Positions 56,914 through 64,000 of a DNA stretch of 64,000 nucleotides are shown in pieces. This DNA is from Carposina sasakii. Taxonomy: Eukaryota; Arthropoda; Insecta; Lepidoptera; Carposinidae. Made by a program: the position numbers and the translations under genes. Each line of letters opens with the position of its first letter. Within the stretch, counting starts at the first letter, position 1. The DNA is taken from positions 9,681,115 to 9,745,114 of the forward strand of contig CP053161.1 of NCBI GenBank assembly GCA_014607495.2. Direction: 5' to 3'. The notes beneath the pieces are model-generated. The model was given only the letters and a program-made list of their open reading frames with translations, made no database searches and was not told the origin of the DNA.

Positions 56914-58174
56914 TAGAGAAGTTTCTGAAACAGTTTTAAAGGACTGGTTTTTAAATAAAATCGAACCAAGTCTGAAGTTCAAGAGATGCAATCACTGATT
57001 GCATCTTTCAATCTCGCCATGTTTCCGGTGCGAGAGTTTTATAACTTCCATCAATTTTTTCATTGGTTGTTTTGCTTTTCCTTAAGCTTGCGTCTGGCTT
57101 TGAGATGTATATTTGTATGAGTATACCTAGAGGTGTTTATCTAGATTAGTTATGTGGTTACTATTGCTTTCACCCGCGACATGATCTGCGTAAAGTCTCT
57201 ATAGTTACCGTTTTTAATTTTAAGTTATTCCAAGGAATATGGGTACATGGTAAATTTTAGCTTCCTGGAGCTTTGGTTTGCGGCCGTACGTACGCAAAGT
57301 ACCTACGATATGACGGCATTACTGTCTTAGTTCGGTGTTCGTTTGTCAGTCACACAGTAAAGGATAAAGTAAAACTCTTCATTTACATTCGAACTTTAAC
57401 ATTGGAACATATTATAGTGAGTGTATAGTACCTACACTAAACTTTTATGAAACTTAGTAGTTGTCGCTTCGTTCAATCATAAATTCCTAAAAATGGTTCA
57501 AGTTTTAAAATATTTTACACACGTACTTCAGATCCCCTATATCACTGTTGCTATAATAAATTAATAGACGAATGGGGCGTGCTTGGAATACTCACTGCGT
57601 TTAAACTGCCGTGAATCTTGAGAGCAGTACAAGTTTGTTAACATACAATTTGTGTTGGCAATGCATGTACTTACTAGTGCGATAACAAAGGGAATCGGGC
57701 GACTGCAATGCAACCAGAAGCTGCAAACTTAGTGTCCCGGCAGGAAAATTACTTTCAAAAGCAAATCCAAAACATTACTATCGCGAAAATTGTTGGTGTG
57801 AATTGTATGTGAAAACGTATGCGTGGCGTCGTCCCACGCTCCCCACTCACAATTTTTGTGATCAACTTGCTTTGGCTTTGCTTTGCTGACTGCATAGGTA
57901 CCTTTAACCGTGTGAGGTGTCGTTCTATTTGACTATTGTTCATATCTGGGAAAAAACCAAATGCTAGGCGGCCTCAGTGCGGGTAAGGCTTAAATTAGAA
58001 GCAGCTGAATATATTTTCTGGTATACTAGTTGTTGCAATGCATGCATAATCATTGGCGCAAACCATGTAAACAATTTGATTTTGGTAATAAAAATATTAT
58101 TAATAATTTTATAATAAAAATATTGTCAATTATTTCCCCAGCAATGTAAACCAATACTCAGCCATAAGCCGATC
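56914..58174. other. No recognised feature
   Basis: Short frames only; no repeat copy found. Confidence 0.4.
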
Positions 58175-58334
58175 GTCCACTGCCATCTAAACTAAGTTTA
58201 GTTTAGCTTAGCTCACATTAGTTAAGTCCATTTTTCATACATGTGCGTCCACAAAAACTATGCGCATATGCATATAATACATGAAAAACTGGCTCACATT
58301 ATCTAAGCTAAACTTAGTATAGGTTGCGGTGGAC
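58175..58334. mobile_element. 160-bp palindromic MITE
   Basis: The left arm GTCCACTGCCATCTAAACTA and the right arm (reversed) GTCCACCGCAACCTATACTA stay similar for ~66 bp, through CTAAGTTTAG and TTTTTCATG, around a short GCGTCCACAAAAACTATGCG core. Confidence 0.8.
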
Positions 58335-59142
58335 TACTGCCTTTACACTTAGAAGCCAGAGTACGAACTAGATTAGACTTTATGACGTCCCCTTGCAGGC
58401 AAGGTTCAACTTAAATCAATAGTCACTTAAATAAGTACCTACTTTGTTCCTTCATTATTGGATTTGAATCCCACTTTAATCCGTGCAAATAATCGGATTG
58501 CTCTACATTCGTAGACGGGGCCAAACTACCATTTAGACAGTGATTATACCCGTGTACATCATTTTCGGGTTAAACCGCGTATCCACTTGAGACAAACTGG
58601 AGTCAAGAGTTTCAGTTTAAGGCTGCTCACTTTGAGGCGAAAGTTCGAGGCGCGCTGCTTGATACAAGCTTGATCCAAAACGTGCGTAATTTAAAGCCAT
58701 AACGCGATGGCGATACACATACGTCTCCATTAAACCCATAGCTCGGATAAAATATGGCTAGGCTTGCGGCGACAAATTTGCCTCGTTTCGCGGATAGTCT
58801 CAGGCTGAGGCAGCATCATCATTTGTGCGGTCTCAGAGCGAGGAAGCCGCTCAACCCGAGGCTGCTCTAATGAATACGTAGCTTTAGCGTAATGACAAAC
58901 CACAGTTATCGTCAGTTCACAGCTGCGCTCGTAACTTTACAGGACTCGATAGATTAGTAAATGCAAAGATTTTTTTCGAGAAGGCATTATACATATATAG
59001 TTCTATTTTTTTTTCAAGTTTAGGTTTAACTCTGAATGTTTCAGATTTATCAAAAAACCTCTCTTAAAAGGCTCCTTGAAATGTATACTTAGTAATCTGA
59101 CACTAAATTATGATAACATACATATATTAACACATATACGGC
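58335..59142. other. Possible MITE remnant at 58562-58891
   Basis: TTAAACCGCGTATCCACTTG at the left and, reversed, CTAAAGCTACGTATTCATTA at the right are weakly inverted around a higher-GC core (GAGGC words). Otherwise nothing. Confidence 0.35.
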
Positions 59143-59312
59143 TGTGTAACCAGAACTACTGGGTCACAAAGCCACGCTTAACATAGAGGGGATAGATGTA
59201 AATGATTAGTGATCAGTTGCTACCTCATCGCCTGAGAGACTAGCCGACTCTTATGTCATGCACGGAAATAGATGCAGCTGATGTATTCTAGTGAGGCCCC
59301 GCCTCAGCACAG
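59143..59312 (+). repeat. GGGGATAG family copy
   Basis: GCTGTGTAACCAGAACTACT, AACATAGAGGGGATAGATGT, ATCAGTTGCTACCTCATCGC and GATGCAGCTGATGTATTCTA: the clearest copy of the family. Confidence 0.65.
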
Positions 59313-59739
59313 GAAGAATTATAAAAGCACTTGCTATAATAAGAATCCTATTAAACATAACCCCAGATAAAAATTTGTTGCTTGATCCGTGATTTGTCTG
59401 GTAACATAGATTATTCTAAGCCGCGGTGACACGAACTGACACTATGAAAACAGACCCATATCACTATGACATCTGAGTTCCCTTGTGACAAGGAGTCGCA
59501 AAACTGCGTCCGTGCCAGGGGACATCATTATGCTCTTTGAAAACCTGGGGTCGTCAAAATAGATTTCCATTTAGTACAAAACTGGTCACACACACAACTC
59601 TATAAATAAAGTTTTCGTTAAGTTTGTGAGCCCAGTAATACTCAAATAATATATCATTTTGAGTTGTAACAGGCGTTAATATGGAAGTTAAGGATTTAGA
59701 AGTTAAGGTGTCATATCATCGGTGGTAACTAAGTTGGCC
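59313..59739. other. Nothing recognised
   Basis: No assignment. Confidence 0.4.
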
Positions 59740-59890
59740 ACTGGTCATAATTTCTAATACATAGTATGTTTCAAATGTGGGATATAACGAAGGAGATCCA
59801 AGGTAACTTTTAGCATAAAGGGACCAGTAAATGATTAGTGTCAAGTTGCTAGATCCCTGCAAAAGCAACACACCTAATTCGACCCTTTCT
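59740..59890 (+). repeat. GGGGATAG family copy
   Basis: GGGATATAACGAAGGAGATC and AATGATTAGTGTCAAGTTGC; overlaps a short minus-strand frame that is not a gene. Confidence 0.5.
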
Positions 59891-60379
59891 AGAAAATCCC
59901 TGAAAGATTCAAGATTACCTAAGTAATAATCACCTGAGTCCAATTTAAATATAAGTTATTATATTTCCATCAAATATGATATTCATTCCTAGAAAACTTG
60001 TGGCTGAGAGCGTTAGATCTCCATTTATGTTCATTGAACAAGTAAGGTGAGGTAATGAAATATACTTTGAGAATTCCGGCTACTTATTATTCCGCTCAGG
60101 ATCTCCGGCTCCGTGGGATTTCATCCCGATTTCCTTCTACCCTTAATTAAAAATACGTCTCAGAATGATTAGGCGAGGAATGCCCTGCAAGAAATACCGC
60201 CAGTAAAAAAATGCGTTATTTTCATAAACTCTCGTATTTATAATTTAGGTGGGTTAAACTAATACTAGTAGGACTCGAAATTAACATGTCTCTTTAATAT
60301 AGAGAGTTAGTTATCTACTTCGTAACTTGTTTGTGATTGGCGTACCTTCCAAACTTAGCTTTAAAGATCTTTATTCTCA

Positions 60380-61295
60380 TAAGAAATTTACATTTCACTT
60401 ATAATGAGATACAAATATTATATTGACTTATAATGAGTTATAAATGTTATAGTACTTAAATTAAACACTGGTACTTGCTGCTGCTAAGTGTAACTTTAGT
60501 TTGCTTTTAAAGGCATTCATACAAGTACAACTCTTTAATTTGTTCGGCAGACTATTGAATAACCGTACTCCATCAAATAGTATTGTCTTTCTTCCATAAT
60601 TAGTCCTTGGCACTATTGCGTCGATTTAAATTTATTTCTAAGATTATGAGTATTACTTTTTACGTTTAGTTCTATATTACTTTGGATTATGTTAGTTGCG
60701 ATTTTTTTTATCAATATGCATGTGTTATACTTATATATTTGTGAGAAATTTAATCATTTAGTTTTTATATAGGTCTTTTGTTGGCAGATAATGGAATAAA
60801 GATTTTTGGTCGTCAATTTTGTTTTGCGTTCCCGTAAAACTAGGTTAGTTGGTGCAGAATCTCCTCAAATTTCATCACGATAATTTAAATGGGATTTTCT
60901 AAGGAGTAGTAGATTGTGGTTTAATCTGTTTACGTATACAATGTGGACTTTTCGAAGTGCTCCTCTAAAGATGTTAGTTGGATCCAATGCTCAATATTAG
61001 GGTCTCCATGTTAAGTTCGTGTATGAATAGACTGCTAAGTATTTTTCTGATGGGATCTTTTTATTGGTTATTATTTATGCAGAGGTGCATAGACGCGCGT
61101 AGCATTTTGATTTTTTCACGAAAATAATTATATGATGTTTTCTGTAAATTCTATAAAAACCATTCTGTCAGCAAGTCTAAATCTTTTTGACATCTGTAAT
61201 GACTTCACGATTGTTTTACCGAAATAAAACAAGCACGTGTCATCGGCGTATAGTGAGAGATATCCGGATAGTTAAATTTTTTATATACCTATATT
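60380..61295 (-). pseudogene. Jockey/CR1-like LINE ORF2, RT palm to C-terminus
   Basis: Minus strand: SGYLSLYADDTCLFYFGKTI (YADD box, ~61160-61290), then after a gap KKIPSEKYLAVYSYTNLTWR, FRGALRKVHIVYVNRL, LNFSQIYKYNTCILIKKIAT, and finally GVRLFNSLPNKLKSCTCMNA followed by FKSKLKLHLAAA. The order matches one LINE polymerase, with many stops. A MITE D fragment sits at 61079-61140. It is an old, inactive copy. Confidence 0.8.
61079..61140. mobile_element. MITE family D fragment
   Basis: GCATAGACGCGCGTAGCATT and TTTTTTCACGAAAATAATTA match 12930-12975. Confidence 0.65.
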
Positions 61296-61409
61296 ATTAA
61301 TATATACAAGGAATAGTAGTACTTCCTCTTATAAACCTAATCACTCTATATCTTACTATCGAATGTTATTACCTTGACCTGTCAACTATGTATCCATTTG
61401 AAACTGTAT

Positions 61410-61521
61410 AGACACTTCCCAGGTACAACTCTGCTATTCCATGGAGAAAAATGATCGTGATGATGAGGAGATTCTGTAGTTTTCAATAAGTAGGAACGTT
61501 GACGACCAAAAATCACCTGTA
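61410..61521. mobile_element. MITE family D fragment, opposite orientation
   Basis: GACACTTCCCAGGTAC, CCATGGAGAAAAATGATCGT, GATGATGAGGAG, and the end ATCACCTGTA match D2 (46365-46459). Confidence 0.75.
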
Positions 61522-61672
61522 GGGTCTAACTAATAAATAAACTTTAGTATAAAGCTATACACAGTTTAATTTGACAGATATATCATATCCTCGTATGTAG
61601 TTTGCTGTCAATTTACGCACGGTTTATTAATAGCACCACTATAGAGTATTGAAAAAAATTATGCGATTTCTC

Positions 61673-62221
61673 ACCCCAGCGCCAGACATAGCTTCACTTG
61701 ATTGAACACTTGTTTGATTACCATATGTGGCACGAGACCTTGAATATGTGTCCAAAGTTTGGACAAAGATTTACACTTTGCCATGCGGTGTAGATTTTTT
61801 AGCGCACATCAAAGCGTTCAAAGTCGTATGTGTTCAAATGTTTGCGTAGCCTGCCACACTTGCGCATAGTCCATTTGCGCGAGCATTGTTAAGCGAAACG
61901 GTTGTGTGAGACTGTATTGAAATAGTAGTTAAAATTCATCAAATACATAGGTTCCTTGTTTTATTACGGTACATTTCACACATACATTTCGCCTCCTTCT
62001 CGGACGTTTCCGTAAAATTTATTGCACACGTAAAAAAATAATTACATGCACATAAGTAATAAAATGGTCGTCCATCTTGTTTGTTGTGTACCAGAGTACT
62101 GTGGAGAAAAGTCTTTGCGAAACATGTCTGGCAGGTTGTGTGTGTTTAAATGTGTTTTCAAAGCATCGCAAAGTATTCAAAGAAGTGTGCAAATCTTTGA
62201 AGCTATGTCTGGCGCCGGGGT
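61673..62221. mobile_element. 549-bp element with GCGCCAGACATAGCTTCA ends
   Basis: Left ACCCCAGCGCCAGACATAGC and right (reversed) ACCCCGGCGCCAGACATAGC are inverted over ~24 bp, with looser similarity inside (CCAGACATG, CACACTTG). The target duplication is unclear. The frame 62046-62237 lies in it and is not accepted. Confidence 0.75.
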
Positions 62222-62242
62222 CATAAATATATATTAAGTACT

Positions 62243-62548
62243 AGTGGACGCCCGCGACTCCGTCCGCGTGGACTACAGAAAAAACAAAATGTCGAAATTA
62301 TCCGGGATAAAAACATTTTCCCGGTATAAAAAGTAGCCTATATGTTAAGTGGGACCTGTCACAATATATTCCTGAAAACTGCATCGAAATCGGTTCAAAC
62401 GCACAGACAAACCGACAAACAGACAAAAATTCCAAAAATCATCATTTTGGGTTCTATTGCGTTGATAAAGGTCTCCTATAATATTATTTATCATAAATCT
62501 TCCATGTACAGACAGCGATCCGTTACATTTTTATTATATGTATAGATG
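62243..62548 (+). mobile_element. RTE-type LINE 3' end
   Basis: ACGCCCGCGACTCCGTCCGC to CCGTTACATTTTTATTATAT. Lacks ~30 bp (GCCGTTTCTGAGATTAGCGT region) kept at 17112, a deletion private to this copy. Confidence 0.85.
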
Positions 62549-62889
62549 TAATAGCTATTATTATCACTAAGTGACACTTTTTATTCATTTTAAGAGATTC
62601 TATGATTATTTTTAATTTAAGAAAGGTATTTGCGTTCTTTATAATTAAATTATAGCCGGCAGCCTTATTGAGGAAAAAAATATCGTTTTCATTATAAGAT
62701 GGAAAAATTATTAATAAAATTGTGTCTTAGTATTTTGATCATTTCTTTAATTATTTCGTATTACGCAGACATATACTTAGCCTGAAGTAAATAAACAGGA
62801 TTTTCCTCCAAATTGTCTTAATTTCTTTGGTCTTTTAACCTGGAATTCATCGCGATTTTGATGATATTGTCTACCCATCTGTCTTTGTA
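62549..62889. other. Nothing recognised
   Basis: AT-rich. Confidence 0.4.
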
Positions 62890-63015
62890 CGATTTACAGT
62901 CATTGTTCTTATTCTTTATTGCACATATACAAAAAGAAATATGGCATACAACATTAAAAAAGAGATGCATGTACAATGGCAAGCTTATTTCTACCAGAGA
63001 TCTCTTCCAGCAAGC
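62890..63015 (-). mobile_element. LINE 3' end, reversed
   Basis: TTCTTTATTGCACATATACA and GGCAAGCTTATTTCTACCAG, then AGATCTCTTCCAGCAAGC, mirror the elements at 7264 and 45230. Confidence 0.7.
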
Positions 63016-63224
63016 CAAGCAAGTAAAGAGAAATTGTTAACAACAGGGTAACATGTGCAATTAAACAAATCTAACAAACTACAAAACTACATTATGAAAA
63101 AAAGGAAAGAAACAAATGACAGCATATTCAAATAATGGACAGGTAGTGATTCTTCAGCTTTTCCCTAAATGTGCCAATAGTGCGACAATCTCTATCCGTG
63201 TGGGGTAATTCATTGTTATTGTTA

Positions 63225-63545
63225 TTGAAATTGTTGTCATAGAAAGTCCATTACTGAACATAGGCCTCTCGCAATGACCTCCACGGTGATAGGTTGGGCG
63301 CACCCAGATACTCTGACCCTAGGATCCTAGGTCTGATACTACCCTGATACTAGGACCCTAGGTCGTCTGTAGGTACATTTCCCGACTGTTAGATGACTTT
63401 ACTTATGTTCTTGTGTCCCCTAGATGGGGCAGAGGCCTCCACAGTTCTCCGCCATCTCGCTCAGTTTTGAGCAAATCGTTTTCTTGGGTCCAGGTCTTCT
63501 TTACTTTCTTCGTGTTTGTGATGATCATCCACTGACAGGTCTGCC
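63225..63545 (-). pseudogene. LINE 3'-end remnants
   Basis: Minus-strand peptides such as KLSEMAENCGGLCPI (63415-63475) and RGLCSVMDFL (63230-63275) look like LINE polymerase extreme C-termini. A near-palindrome GACCCTAGGATCCTAGGTC lies at about 63315. Low certainty. Confidence 0.4.
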
Positions 63546-64000
63546 CAGATAATATATGTTATAATGTAATTTATTGAAACAAAAACTTTAGTTGTTGCTC
63601 TGTAAAGAGAAATTTCATTAATGAATTTTACAGCCATTTTACACAGGATATTTTTATCAAAGATTTATACACTTATGTACTAAGTAATTTATTAATCACT
63701 AACCTGTAAAGAGAAACAACATTAAAAGCTATTGCTTCAAAAATTATGAAATTGTTTCCTTTAAACTTTAAGTTCCTTTTTCCGTTTCCTTTTTACTGTA
63801 AAAAAGGCCAGTCACCATTTTGCATTTCTAGCCCCAACCAGCAAAATAATCCTGGAATATAAATTTATGCTATGTGGACTTATATAGCTCCGATGATGGT
63901 TTGGTATTTGCTACTGCGCTTTTAACAGCATTAATGAATGCCGTTTTTACTTCAGTAAGTTTTACTTTAATCACATAATTTGAACTTATATCGGTATATA
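63546..64000. other. Nothing recognised
   Basis: AT-rich with no assignable feature. Confidence 0.45.

Noticed and set aside
62046..62237. 63-codon plus-strand frame
   Set aside because: Inside the element at 61673-62221 and ends in its inverted repeat.
1..64000. CRISPR arrays, bacterial operons, viral insertions
   Set aside because: No regularly spaced short repeats, no prokaryotic gene organisation, and no recognisable viral protein; the window is eukaryotic repeat-rich DNA.

Overview
This 64 kb window is AT-rich, gene-poor eukaryotic DNA, most likely from a moth or butterfly. The reasons are the repeats: RTE-type LINE 3' ends with the CGCCCGCGACTCCGTCCGCG block and with the GGAGGCCTATGTCCAGCAG end, tRNA-headed SINEs, and many AT-rich inverted-repeat elements (MITEs), all of types I recognise from lepidopteran genomes. 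No operon, CRISPR array, intact tRNA/rRNA gene or viral gene is visible. The species assignment is inference.

Only two coding regions are convincing: single-exon, same-strand paralogues at 23934-24338 and 32661-33029. Both look like compact MAPEG-family membrane proteins (microsomal glutathione S-transferase 1-like), and each is followed by an ATAAATAAAT polyadenylation block. A third small open frame at 27083-27319, between them, has an AATAAA 75 bases after its stop but matches nothing I know.

The rest is a layered record of transposition. 2.7-13.6 kb: two hairpins, a SINE, a LINE tail, a foldback element, then a MITE split by an 848-bp solo LTR (12049-12896, AATA duplication) and a 129-bp minisatellite. 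15.7-20.3 kb: two TA-flanked palindromic MITEs, a LINE 3' end, tRNA-like SINEs, a ~1.26 kb element with AAAGCGGGCAC ends containing a 16-G run, and a perfect 45-bp inverted repeat. 22-36 kb: the gene block, with nested LINE tails and RT fragments. 40.2-43.5 kb: a decayed, minus-strand RTE LINE broken by a 527-bp insertion with target duplication and by a ~760-bp element with ~200-bp inverted repeats. 44-64 kb: more LINE 3' ends, a MITE inside a MITE, a 112-bp hairpin insertion with a 13-bp target duplication, and Jockey/CR1-like LINE remains.

The genes show no pathway partners here; the two MAPEG paralogues probably arose by local duplication followed by strong divergence. Boundaries of repeats were found by comparing copies by eye within the window and are approximate unless a target duplication or an inverted repeat fixes them.
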